Shown piece by piece: positions 51,758-60,286 of a DNA stretch of 64,000 nucleotides. Numbering within the stretch: position 1 is the first letter of the stretch; each line of letters starts with the position of its first letter. Source of the stretch: an uncultured Pontibacter sp. (lineage in GTDB: Bacteria > Bacteroidota > Bacteroidia > Cytophagales > Hymenobacteraceae). The stretch covers positions 186,001 to 250,000 of the forward strand of contig NZ_CANLMZ010000003.1 in the NCBI RefSeq assembly GCF_947492645.1. The letters are read 5' to 3'. The notes beneath the pieces are model-generated. The model was given only the letters and a program-made list of their open reading frames with translations, was not told where the DNA came from and did not search any database. The position numbers were made by a program, and so were the translations under genes.

Positions 51758-53191
51758 ATGATTACTTCTGAACAAGGAACAAAAACCGCGGCAACTTTTC
51801 TGGACGAGAACTTTCTTTTAGAAACAGAAACTGCCCGTAAGTTATACCATGAGCATGCTAAGCACATGCCCATCATCGATTACCATTGCCACCTGTCGCC
51901 GGAGGATATTGCCAACGACAGAAAATTCAAGAACCTGACGCAGATCTGGCTGGAAGGCGACCACTACAAGTGGCGTGCCATGCGCACCAACGGTATACCG
52001 GAACGCTTCTGCACCGGCGATGCACCAGACTTTGAGAAATTCGAGAAATGGGCTGAAACGGTACCTTATACCATGCGCAACCCATTATACCATTGGACGC
52101 ACATGGAACTGAAAAAGCCATTCGGAATAGAGAAGATTCTGAAGCCTGAGTCAGCGCGTGAAATTTATGACGCCTGCTCAGAAATGCTGCAGACAGACGA
52201 ATTTAGTGTGAGAGGAATTCTGCGCAAAATGAATGTCGAGATTATCTGCACCACCGACGATCCTATTGATAGCCTGGAGCATCACCAAAAGATAAAAGCT
52301 GACGGTTTTGAGGTAAAGGTACTGCCTACTTTCCGTGCTGATAAAGTTGTTTTTATTGACAACGAGGAAGTTTTCCTGCCATACCTGCAAAAGCTGGCAG
52401 CAGCATCAGGCGTGGAGATTAATAATTACAGTAGCTTAGTGGAGGCGATTAAGCAACGGCACGATTTCTTCCACGAGAACGGTTGCCGCTTATCAGACCA
52501 TGGCCTGGAGACAATTTATACTGCCGAGTATACTTCCGAAGAGGTGAACGCCATTTTTGAGAAGGCGCTTAACAAGCAAGCCCTTACTAAAGAAGAAGCG
52601 CTAAAGTATAAATCGGCAATGCTGGTGGAGCTGGCGCTGCTGGATCATTCTAAAAACTGGACACAGCAGTTCCACCTGGGTGCGCTGCGCAACAACAACA
52701 CCCGCATGATGCGCGAGCTTGGACCTGATACAGGTTTTGACTCAATCGGTGATTTTGATGTGGCCAGCTCGTTGGCTAAGTTCATGGACAGGCTGGATAA
52801 CTCAGACCAGTTAGCAAAAACTATACTTTACAACCTGAACCCAAGCCAGAACGAACTGTATGCCACCATGATTGGCAACTTTAACGATGGCAGCACGCCA
52901 GGCAAAATACAGTACGGCTCTGCCTGGTGGTTCCTGGACCAAAAAGACGGCATGGAGCGCCAGATGAACGCGCTATCAAACATGGGCTTGCTAAGCCGCT
53001 TTGTAGGTATGCTTACCGATTCACGCAGCTTCCTCTCCTACCCTCGCCACGAGTATTTCAGAAGAATTCTGTGCAACTTGATAGGCAATGACGTGGAAAA
53101 TGGTGAACTGCCGGCAAGCGAAATGAAGTGGCTGGGCCAGATGGTGGAGAATATCTGCTATAATAATGCTAAATCATACTTTAACTTCTAA
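51758..53191 (+). CDS. uxaC: Glucuronate/galacturonate isomerase
   Basis: UxaC converts D-galacturonate to D-tagaturonate (and D-glucuronate to D-fructuronate). The 477 residues match the family: PIIDYHCHLSPEDIAND with the metal-binding His-x-His, LTQIWLEGDHYKWRAMRTNG, IICTTDDPIDSLEHH, QFHLGALRNNNTRM, and the C-terminal GRF-like SRFVGMLTDSRSFLSYPRHEYFRRILCN. Normal length. It is separated from kdgK by one base. Confidence 0.96.
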   Translation: MITSEQGTKTAATFLDENFLLETETARKLYHEHAKHMPIIDYHCHLSPEDIANDRKFKNLTQIWLEGDHYKWRAMRTNGIPERFCTGDAPDFEKFEKWAETVPYTMRNPLYHWTHMELKKPFGIEKILKPESAREIYDACSEMLQTDEFSVRGILRKMNVEIICTTDDPIDSLEHHQKIKADGFEVKVLPTFRADKVVFIDNEEVFLPYLQKLAAASGVEINNYSSLVEAIKQRHDFFHENGCRLSDHGLETIYTAEYTSEEVNAIFEKALNKQALTKEEALKYKSAMLVELALLDHSKNWTQQFHLGALRNNNTRMMRELGPDTGFDSIGDFDVASSLAKFMDRLDNSDQLAKTILYNLNPSQNELYATMIGNFNDGSTPGKIQYGSAWWFLDQKDGMERQMNALSNMGLLSRFVGMLTDSRSFLSYPRHEYFRRILCNLIGNDVENGELPASEMKWLGQMVENICYNNAKSYFNF

Positions 53192-53192
53192 G

Positions 53193-54209
53193 ATGGCACA
53201 TAAAGTAGTAACCTTCGGAGAAGTGATGATGCGATTGTCTACGCCTGGCTTTGCCCGCTTTATTCAATCAGATGCTTTTGATGTAACCTATGGCGGCGGC
53301 GAGGCTAATGTTGCCGTGTCGCTGGCCCAGTTTGGCGTGGGTGCTGCCCACGTAACCCGCTTTCCGGACAATGAGCTTGGGCGTTCTGCCTCTAACCTGA
53401 TGCGCAAGTATGGCGTGGATACACAGCATATTGTGTATGGCGGTAATCGTTTGGGTTTATACTTTCTGGAGACTGGTGCCAGCGTAAGAGCCAGCAAAGT
53501 AATTTACGACCGCGCAGGTTCGGCCTTTGCCGACCTTGACGTGGATATGATAGACTGGGAACGCGCTTTAGAGGGAGCCAACTGGTTTCATTGGACAGGC
53601 ATCACGCCAGCCATCTCTGAGGGTGCGGCGGCCAGTTGCAAAAGAGCCATCGAGGTAGCAAATAGCATGGGCATTACAGTTTCTGCCGACATTAACTACC
53701 GCAAGAACCTGTGGCAGTATGGCAAAAAAGCCAGCGAAGTGATGCCAGACCTAATTGCCGGTTGCGACATTATTGTGTCGGGCAAAAGCGATGCGAAAGA
53801 CATTCTGAACATCAAGTCGAAAGAAAGTGAAGACGAAGCATCTTACATTGATGTATTCAGCCAGATAATGGAGCGCTTCCCAAAGGTAAAAAAGGTTATA
53901 AACACTACCCGCGGAAGTATAAGCGCCTCGCATAACACCTTATCAGGCATGCTTTATAACGGCAAGCAGCTACTCACCACCACCACCTACGATATAAACC
54001 CGATTATAGACAGAATTGGGGGCGGAGACGCGTTTATGGCGGGCTTCATTTATGGCATGCTCCAGTTTGATGATGACCAACGGGCAATTGATTTTGGAGT
54101 AGCTGCCTCTGTACTAAAACATACTATACTGGAAGATGCAAACCTGGCAACAGTAGCAGAAGTGGAAATGCTGCTAAACGGAGACACTTCCGGAAGGCTG
54201 CAGCGCTAA
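53193..54209 (+). CDS. kdgK: 2-keto-3-deoxygluconate kinase
   Basis: KdgK phosphorylates 2-keto-3-deoxygluconate to the 6-phosphate. The PfkB-family fold is seen in VVTFGEVMMRLSTPGFARF at the N-terminus, YGGGEANVAVSLAQFG, and IIDRIGGGDAFMAGFIYGM with the catalytic Asp near the C-terminus. I start at the ATG at 53193 (338 aa), one base after the uxaC stop; a start at 53166 would overlap uxaC and add unrelated residues. Both the uxa and kdu branches meet at its substrate. Confidence 0.94.
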   Translation: MAHKVVTFGEVMMRLSTPGFARFIQSDAFDVTYGGGEANVAVSLAQFGVGAAHVTRFPDNELGRSASNLMRKYGVDTQHIVYGGNRLGLYFLETGASVRASKVIYDRAGSAFADLDVDMIDWERALEGANWFHWTGITPAISEGAAASCKRAIEVANSMGITVSADINYRKNLWQYGKKASEVMPDLIAGCDIIVSGKSDAKDILNIKSKESEDEASYIDVFSQIMERFPKVKKVINTTRGSISASHNTLSGMLYNGKQLLTTTTYDINPIIDRIGGGDAFMAGFIYGMLQFDDDQRAIDFGVAASVLKHTILEDANLATVAEVEMLLNGDTSGRLQR

Positions 54210-54228
54210 CGTATAAACCACCACTACA

Positions 54229-54894
54229 ATGACAAAAAAAGAAGACGCACTACAGGCTATACTACAGCAAGGTTTACTTCCCCTTTTCTTTTACCAGGAT
54301 GCAGAAGTAAGCCTTGAGATTGTAAAGACACTTTACAGCGCAGGTATAAAAACACTAGAGTACACCAACCGTGGTGCCGCTGCTCTAGATAACTTTACTT
54401 ACCTTAAAGCTGAGTTGAAAACGGCTTGCCCTGACCTGCAGTTAGGCATCGGCACAATTAAAACAACCGAAGAAGCGAACAGCTTTCTTAAGGCTGGCGC
54501 TGATTACATTGTTTGCCCTATCGTGAACCCGGCTGTAGGAGACCTGGTACGCGAGGCAGATATGCTTTGGATACCAGGCTGCTTCACTCCTACTGAGGTA
54601 CATGTGGCACAGCAGCACCATGCCGCTTTAATCAAGATTTTCCCTGCTAACATTCTGGGGCCAGCTTTTATTTCATCTATCAAAGAGTTGTTTCCGGGCC
54701 AGCTGTTTATACCGACTGGTGGCGTGGAGATCGATAAAGTAAATATCAGCACCTGGTTCAAGGCTGGCGTTTGTGCAGTAGGCATGGGATCAAAACTGAT
54801 AAGTAAAGACGTTTTGGCAGGTCAGCAGTACGATCAACTTTATACCTTAACACAAGAAGCCCTGGCCCTGGTGCAGGAATGCAGAACAAATTAA
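54229..54894 (+). CDS. kdgA: 2-dehydro-3-deoxyphosphogluconate aldolase
   Basis: This class I aldolase splits KDPG into pyruvate and glyceraldehyde-3-phosphate, finishing the pathway. The 221-residue protein shows the family's Glu in TLEYTNRG, GTIKTTEEA, and the Schiff-base Lys in ALIKIFPANILGP, and ends with PTGGVEIDKVN phosphate-binding residues. Starts 19 nt after kdgK. Some homologues also act on 4-hydroxy-2-oxoglutarate. Confidence 0.94.
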   Translation: MTKKEDALQAILQQGLLPLFFYQDAEVSLEIVKTLYSAGIKTLEYTNRGAAALDNFTYLKAELKTACPDLQLGIGTIKTTEEANSFLKAGADYIVCPIVNPAVGDLVREADMLWIPGCFTPTEVHVAQQHHAALIKIFPANILGPAFISSIKELFPGQLFIPTGGVEIDKVNISTWFKAGVCAVGMGSKLISKDVLAGQQYDQLYTLTQEALALVQECRTN

Positions 54895-54988
54895 TTGCCT
54901 GATATACACCTTTACAGGCACAACTATACGACTAAACCTAAGGCATGCTCTGCCAAAAGCGTGCAACTAACCTTAACTCAGTAAGCTC

Positions 54989-56002
54989 ATGTTTGCTACC
55001 AAATTTAAAAAAGCACTCTTAGGCCTGACAGCATTTGCAGTTATACTCTCTATGCAATCATGCCAGCAAATATCCGATACCAAAGAAATTAAGCTAGGCC
55101 ACGCCCTCGAAACAACGCACCCCGTGCACCTGGCCATGGTGGAGCTTGCTAAAAGAGTAGAACAAAAATCAGCTGGCAAGCTTGTGGTAGACATTTACCC
55201 AAACGCCCAGTTGGGTAGCGAACGCGAATGCGTGGAGCTGTTGCAGATCGGTAGCCTGGGAATGACCAAAGTATCCGCAGCTGTCATGGAGAGTTTCTCC
55301 CCTAACTTTAAGGTGCTTAGCTTGCCATACATTTTTAAGGACAAAGCACACTACTACAATGTACTGGAAGGCGAAGTTGGCGCACAATTACTTACCGAAG
55401 GAGAGAAATACTGGCTTCGCGGCCTTTGCTACTACGATGCCGGCAGCAGAAGCTTTTATACGACCAACAGGCAGATTAACGAACCAAAAGATTTAAAGGG
55501 ACTTAAAATTCGGGTGCAGGCGAGCCCTACTGCCATTGGCATGGTAAAGAGCTTTGGCGGAGCCGCTACGCCAACATCATGGGGAGAGCTTTACACAGCC
55601 CTACAGCAAGGCGTTGTTGATGGTGCAGAGAACAACACACCAAGCTTTTACCTGTCGCACCACTACGAAGTATCCAAATACTATTCTCTAAACGAGCATA
55701 CCATGGTTCCTGACATTCTGCTTATCAGCAGCAAAGTATGGGAAAGCCTGAACCCGCAGGAGCAGAAGTGGCTACAGGAAGCCGTGGACGAGTCGGCGGT
55801 AGTGCAGCGCGAATTGTGGCAGGAGGCCGAACAACATGCATTGGCAGAGATCAAAAAAGCTGGTGTAATTGTAACCACTCCAGATAAAGAGCCTTTTGCA
55901 AAGCTTGTTGAGCCACTTTACGAAAGCTACAAAAGCGAGCCGGAGGTTTACTCTCTGATCCAGCGCATCAAGAACACAGGTAGCCAGCTAAGCAAAAAGT
56001 AA
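54989..56002 (+). CDS. dctP: TRAP transporter substrate-binding lipoprotein (DctP family)
   Basis: The 337-residue protein has a lipobox (ILSMQSC, Cys about 26) and a DctP fold: IKLGHALETTHPVHLAMVELAKRVEQKSAGKLVVDIYPNAQLGSERECVELLQIG and LKGLKIRVQASPTAIGMVKSFGG, whose Arg is the family's carboxylate-binding residue. It delivers an organic acid, here most likely galacturonate or an unsaturated or keto-deoxy uronate, to the inner-membrane permease encoded next. The lipid anchor instead of a free protein is unusual but seen in Bacteroidota. Confidence 0.93.
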   Translation: MFATKFKKALLGLTAFAVILSMQSCQQISDTKEIKLGHALETTHPVHLAMVELAKRVEQKSAGKLVVDIYPNAQLGSERECVELLQIGSLGMTKVSAAVMESFSPNFKVLSLPYIFKDKAHYYNVLEGEVGAQLLTEGEKYWLRGLCYYDAGSRSFYTTNRQINEPKDLKGLKIRVQASPTAIGMVKSFGGAATPTSWGELYTALQQGVVDGAENNTPSFYLSHHYEVSKYYSLNEHTMVPDILLISSKVWESLNPQEQKWLQEAVDESAVVQRELWQEAEQHALAEIKKAGVIVTTPDKEPFAKLVEPLYESYKSEPEVYSLIQRIKNTGSQLSKK

Positions 56003-56022
56003 TTATCCTTAACAACCCGTTT

Positions 56023-56517
56023 ATGAAGCTTAGAAATACTATTGATAAAGCCTTATACATCCTGCTGGTTATACTTATGTCTGCGATGGTGCTTAATGTA
56101 CTGTGGCAGGTAGCCTCCAGGTATGTCCTTAAATCCCCGAGCTCCTATACCGATGAACTTGCCCGCTTTCTGCTGATTTGGGTAGGATTGTTAGGTGCAA
56201 GCTATGTAGCCAGTAAGCGGCTGCACCTGGCCATCGATATACTTCCGTCAAAACTGGAAGGTGCAAAACAGGCACGGCTTAACATCCTGATAAATGTTAT
56301 CGTGGCCTTGTTTGCTTTTTTTGCCATGGTATGGGGTGGGTTAAAGCTGGTTTACATTACGCTTACCCTGGAGCAAACTTCTGCTGCCTTAAATGTACCC
56401 CTTGGCTACATCTATGCTGCAATTCCGCTCAGCGGAATTCTGATCGTGTACTACAGCATCGCCAACCTGTTCAGTAAGCCAGACCCCGTTATAGAGGAAA
56501 GCAAAGAGGCCTATTAA
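56023..56517 (+). CDS. dctQ: TRAP transporter small permease (DctQ family)
   Basis: The 164-residue protein has four transmembrane helices (about 13-35, 48-70, 88-110, 128-150) and the family's pattern SSYTDELARFLLIWVGLLGASYVASKRLHLAIDIL. It pairs with the large subunit to form a sodium-driven high-affinity uptake system. Starts 20 nt after dctP. Confidence 0.92.
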   Translation: MKLRNTIDKALYILLVILMSAMVLNVLWQVASRYVLKSPSSYTDELARFLLIWVGLLGASYVASKRLHLAIDILPSKLEGAKQARLNILINVIVALFAFFAMVWGGLKLVYITLTLEQTSAALNVPLGYIYAAIPLSGILIVYYSIANLFSKPDPVIEESKEAY

Positions 56518-56575
56518 CCAACCATCAAAACAAGCTAACAACATACTGATCCCGAATACGACTAACCTTTAACTT

Positions 56576-57874
56576 ATGGAGTTTCTTGAAGTAATTGTGC
56601 TGGTTCTCAGCTTTGTAGTGCTGCTCATACTAGGCGTCCCCATCGCCTTCTCGATTGGTGTTTCCGCTTTGCTGACGATGCTGGTGAGCATTGCCCCTGA
56701 TGCCGCCTTTACAACTATGGCACAGCGCATGGCCACAAGCCTGGATAGCTTTGCGCTGCTGGCGATCCCGTTCTTTATACTTGCCGGCCAGTTTATGAAC
56801 CGGGGCGGCATTGCCTCCAGGCTAATTGATTTTGCAAAGGCGCTTGTGGGCACCTTGCCAGGGGGCTTAGCCTACGTAAATATTATTGCCTGTATGCTTT
56901 TCGGGGCTATCTCTGGCTCTGCAGTAGCAGCAGCATCTGCCATTGGCGGTATTATGAGTCCGCGCATGGTAAAAGAGGGTTACTCCAGGCCATTTAGTGC
57001 TGCGGTAAACATCACTTCTGCCACAACCGGCATGATCATTCCTCCCAGCAACATTCTTATTGTTTACTCCCTTGCCAGCGGCGGCGTATCTATTGCAGCT
57101 TTGTTTGTGGCGGGCTATGTACCTGGTATCCTTTTAGGGCTTTCTTTGATGCTGGTTGCAGGCTTTATTGCTTACAAGCAAGGCTACCCTGTAGGCGACA
57201 GAACGTCTATAAAAGAAGTGATCAAGAAGTTTTTTGATGCTTTGCCTAGCCTGCTGCTGTTAGTAGTAGTGATTGGAGGTATTATAGCCGGGATTTTTAC
57301 GGCAACAGAAGCATCGGCCATTGCTGTGTTTTATACTTTTATACTTTCGATAGTAGTATACCGCCAGATCAAACTTGCAAATTTACCCGAGATATTAATT
57401 CAGACTGTAATCACCACCTCCATTGTAATGATCCTGATCGGTACATCAATGGGAATGTCGTGGGTAATGTCTTTTGAGAATATACCACAGGGCGTGAGTG
57501 AGGCTTTGTTATCCATCAGCGACAACAAAATTGTAGTGCTCATTATCATTAACCTCATCCTGCTGTTCGTGGGTATCTTTATGGATATGACGCCTGCAGT
57601 ACTTATTTTCACTCCTATTTTCTTGCCAGTAGTTACAGCATTAGGAGTAGACCCTGTTCATTTTGGTATTATGATGGTGCTTAACCTCTGCATTGGTTTA
57701 TGCACTCCGCCGGTAGGCTCTGTGTTGTTTGTGGGTTGTGGGGTGGCTAACATAAGTATAAGCAAAGTAATAAAGCCGCTAGTGCCGCTGTTCATCGCTA
57801 TGGTGGTTGCCTTGCTGCTTGTTACCTATATACCTGCTCTTAGCCTATGGTTGCCAGGAATATTTGGTTTGTAA
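56576..57874 (+). CDS. dctM: TRAP transporter large permease (DctM family)
   Basis: The 432-residue protein has about 12 hydrophobic segments and the DctM signatures FFILAGQFMNRGGIASRLIDFAKALVG, GAISGSAVAAASAIGGIMSPRM and IIPPSNILIVYSL. It forms the transport channel with DctQ. It is the last gene of the catabolic cluster, ended by a very strong terminator. Confidence 0.94.
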   Translation: MEFLEVIVLVLSFVVLLILGVPIAFSIGVSALLTMLVSIAPDAAFTTMAQRMATSLDSFALLAIPFFILAGQFMNRGGIASRLIDFAKALVGTLPGGLAYVNIIACMLFGAISGSAVAAASAIGGIMSPRMVKEGYSRPFSAAVNITSATTGMIIPPSNILIVYSLASGGVSIAALFVAGYVPGILLGLSLMLVAGFIAYKQGYPVGDRTSIKEVIKKFFDALPSLLLLVVVIGGIIAGIFTATEASAIAVFYTFILSIVVYRQIKLANLPEILIQTVITTSIVMILIGTSMGMSWVMSFENIPQGVSEALLSISDNKIVVLIIINLILLFVGIFMDMTPAVLIFTPIFLPVVTALGVDPVHFGIMMVLNLCIGLCTPPVGSVLFVGCGVANISISKVIKPLVPLFIAMVVALLLVTYIPALSLWLPGIFGL

Positions 57875-57886
57875 TATTTTTCACAC

Positions 57887-57934
57887 ATCATAAATAAAAA
57901 GAGCCTCTTTGCAGAGGCTCTTTTTATTTATGAT
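57887..57934. terminator. Bidirectional terminator, 22-bp perfect stem
   Basis: Arms 57887-57908 and 57913-57934 are exact complements (core AAAAAGAGCCTCT), loop 4 nt. The outer A and T runs serve both the TRAP operon (plus) and the cupin gene (minus). Confidence 0.92.
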
Positions 57935-57949
57935 ACAGTTTTAGAGTTC

Positions 57950-58456
57950 TTATCTACCAAAGTCATCCTGCACGCGCACAATGTCTTCTTCGTCAGAGGG
58001 CTTGTCAGCATCAGTATGGCGCCATATCTCCGCTAAAACGCCCCATTCGCTTAATCCAACCAAACGGTGACGCTCGCCCTGCTTCAGGGTGATCAGGGCT
58101 TCCGGAGCAAGCTTTTGAAGCTCGCCTTCTTCGTCGGTGTCGCTGGTTACAACGCCTACTTCGCCCTTAAGCACCTTCCAAATCTCGGCACGGCGGTGGT
58201 GGTATTGCCAGGACAGTCTTTTGTCTGGAGCCACAATTAGTATTTTGGGACTCAGTTTACCTGCGATCTTCAAATCCTCAACAGGCATTTGGTTAAAGTA
58301 TGTTTCAGCAAATCTTGGGGCCTGCTCTTCTTCTATCACAAAAAAGCCACCCCAGGGCCTGCTTAAATCCTTCTTCTCAATTTTAAAACCTAAGTTGGCA
58401 AGTTCTTTCTCAACTTCGCTAAAAAGCGTTTGCTTATCTTCTACTAAACTCATCAT
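57950..58456 (-). CDS. Cupin protein, mannose-6-phosphate isomerase-like
   Basis: The 168-residue protein has one cupin domain: LSWQYHHRRAEIWKVLKGEVGVV (His-His and Glu metal ligands) and LKQGERHRLVGLSEWGVLAEIWRH, resembling the C-terminal domain of type II mannose-6-phosphate isomerases and related phosphosugar isomerases. It has an N-terminal segment of about 55 residues not found in the minimal domain (VEKELANLGFKIEKKDLSRPWGGFFVIEEE), where the PWGGF stretch is typical for the family. The substrate is not known; it converges on the pectin cluster but may not belong to it. Confidence 0.82.
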   Translation of the reverse strand: MMSLVEDKQTLFSEVEKELANLGFKIEKKDLSRPWGGFFVIEEEQAPRFAETYFNQMPVEDLKIAGKLSPKILIVAPDKRLSWQYHHRRAEIWKVLKGEVGVVTSDTDEEGELQKLAPEALITLKQGERHRLVGLSEWGVLAEIWRHTDADKPSDEEDIVRVQDDFGR

Positions 58457-58934
58457 AGTAAGGGTGTTTAAGGGTAATGTATATGCTAGTGCTTAAGCGT
58501 GTTTAATATTTATCTTCTGAGCTGTAAATGCGGGTTTCAGAAACGGCCACTACTGTACGTATGTATAGCGTTACCAACATCTGAACTAACTCATCTTGCC
58601 TTCTTAAGCAAAAATTTAACAGGCGCTTAAGTTAAAGTAGTACTTGCTCTTAAAAGATTAAGTTACTACAAAATTAATCAACTGATATAAAATATCCATG
58701 CTTATTTTACGAATATGCCACAGCGCCATAACATGCAGAAACGATCAACTGAGGAAGCTTCGTCTAAGTGCCCTATCGCAGTCTTCTGTTTGTGCCCTGG
58801 ATAATAAGCAAAAAAGCCTTACAAGTATAAACTGTTGAGGCAAACACCAACCGGGCTTTCAGGTCAGTTGTAAGAATTAGATATGCCAGAAGCACCGCAA
58901 CTACTATCTAAGTTAAGTATTGATTCAGATGCAA
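58457..58934. other. Noncoding region without recognised features
   Basis: About 480 bp upstream of the cupin gene. I see several ordinary AT-rich stretches, no ORF with protein character, no tRNA and no strong hairpin before the terminator at 58935. It likely holds the cupin promoter. Confidence 0.5.
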
Positions 58935-58982
58935 AACAGCCGCAGCGGGAGAATAAACTACTATTCTCCCGCTGCGGCTGTT
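58935..58982 (-). terminator. Perfect 21-bp hairpin
   Basis: Arms 58935-58955 and 58962-58982 pair exactly (AACAGCCGCAGCGGGAG core), loop 6 nt. It is 91 nt past the stop of the small basic protein gene, its probable upstream partner on the minus strand. No gene on the plus strand reads into it closely. The tail on the minus strand has few U residues. Confidence 0.6.
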
Positions 58983-59073
58983 AAGACATGCGGTGTACGT
59001 ACTTTTTACTGGGGCTAAGCAGCAAAGTATGTTTTACTTCACTCTGTTTAGCACAGCAGGCAAAGGCTTAAGA

Positions 59074-59334
59074 TTAATTATACTTAGACTTCTTAGCTTT
59101 GCGAAGCAGGGCACGGCGATGTGATTTAGCAAGCCTCCTTTTCTTTTCAACTACTTTGTAGTAGTCATCTTTGCTACTTTTTTTCAAAAATGTGAATACG
59201 CCTGCTTTAGATGTAGCAGCAGCGCTGTTATACTTGTTCACTACTTCTCCGTCAGCAGTATGCGCAGAAGAAGCAAAAGGGAATAAAAGGATTGCAACAA
59301 GCAGTAATAATACAAGATTTTTAAAGGGCTTCAT
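59074..59334 (-). CDS. Small secreted basic protein
   Basis: The 86-residue product has a clear signal peptide (MKPFKNLVLLLLVAILLFPFASSAHT) and a short mature part ending in a strongly basic helix (YYKVVEKKRRLAKSHRRALLRKAKK). No cysteines or known motif are seen. The basic helix could bind DNA, lipopolysaccharide or acidic polymers. Unknown family; expression is likely, since AT-rich upstream DNA and a downstream hairpin frame it. Confidence 0.65.
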   Translation of the reverse strand: MKPFKNLVLLLLVAILLFPFASSAHTADGEVVNKYNSAAATSKAGVFTFLKKSSKDDYYKVVEKKRRLAKSHRRALLRKAKKSKYN

Positions 59335-59742
59335 AAGGGTTAGCTATATAGTTTTATATAAATTATATTATATATCCTATAACTAATCTTCAATACAAAG
59401 GTTGCATTAAATAATACTTATTTTATATATTTTTGTATATAAATATAATACAACACAATTTATAGCTTAGATAAGCCCATATTAGTGTAATTAAATTACT
59501 ACATAAGATACTATTACCAGTATAAATCTGAGCGCAGGACCCATAACAAATTGTAATTTACTGAGCGGCTAACAATAGCCCCAAGGCAGACACAAAGGGA
59601 TATTTTACAATATCACCAGGCAAATAGATTGTTAGTGCAAAAGGTACAGAAACCTACTAACATAATTCATTTTAGAAAGTAGCAGGCAAAGGGTAGCATG
59701 TACAGTAAAGCAGGCGCTTGACCAATGTTTAACCTGGTAAAT
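59335..59742. other. AT-rich intergenic region
   Basis: About 400 bp. The first 130 bp (59335-59470) are very AT-rich, with runs of TATAT and ATAAAT that would be flexible or easily melted. No gene or repeat is recognised. Confidence 0.5.
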
Positions 59743-59779
59743 AAAAAAGGGCTTCTACGCATCGTAAAAGCCCTTTTTT
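59743..59779 (-). terminator. Terminator of ssrA
   Basis: Stem AAAAAAGGGCTT / AAGCCCTTTTTT (59743-59754 with 59768-59779). On the minus strand a U-rich tail follows; it lies 10 nt past the tmRNA 3' end. Confidence 0.88.
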
Positions 59780-59789
59780 TGGGGTGTTG

Positions 59790-60156
59790 TGGAGATGCAG
59801 GGATTCGAACCCTGGTCCAGACAAGGAAACCGTCGTGCCTTCTACATGTTTAGGTTTATTCGGATTGTCGGGAGCTTGCTAGTATAAACCAAACTAATGC
59901 GCACTCCTTAGATGCTTAATTTCGCCTATGCACCACACCTTTACACAGACTAGTAAATCGGATCGAAGCCTCTGATGTGCAAGCAGATTCACGAAACCTG
60001 CACGAGACTATGGCTAGTGCTTAATACCTAGATTAAGCAGCCATGGCGTAGTTATATTCGCCAGTTATTGTTCGAACGGATTTTTAACAGGTGGTACGTT
60101 CATCACCCGACATGCTTACACGCAATCTGCACAAGCTGTCAATTCCGGTCATCCCC
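59790..60156 (-). ncRNA. ssrA: Transfer-messenger RNA (tmRNA)
   Basis: Read on the minus strand, the RNA starts GGGGATGACCGGAATTGACA and ends with the T-arm GGGTTCGAATCCC and CATCTCC, which pairs with the 5' GGGGATG to form the acceptor stem. CCA is not encoded at the end. The tag frame lies at 60033-60062. The mature length is about 367 nt, normal for the one-piece form. tmRNA rescues stalled ribosomes and marks the unfinished protein for proteolysis. Its partner smpB is not in the window. Confidence 0.96.
60033..60062 (-). CDS. tmRNA proteolysis tag frame
   Basis: The short frame reads GGC GAA TAT AAC TAC GCC ATG GCT GCT TAA: GEYNYAMAA then stop. The hydrophobic AMAA end is the usual degradation signal, and the peptide resembles tags of Cytophagales. 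It is translated as part of trans-translation, not as an independent gene. Confidence 0.85.
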   Translation of the reverse strand, partial: GEYNYAMAA

Positions 60157-60286
60157 ATTAAGTAAAAGAACGAATTCTTAGTATTTATACTTCAAGAAGT
60201 ATGCCACAAATGTATAAAATTTGCAGCACACTTCCATCCGCTTATCAGATTAATAACACTTAAATAGCGTAGCAGGTTTCAATAAT

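Noticed and set aside
59791..59815. T-arm of a tRNA (GGGTTCGAATCCC)
   Set aside because: It is the 3' part of tmRNA; no cloverleaf with an anticodon arm can be drawn locally.
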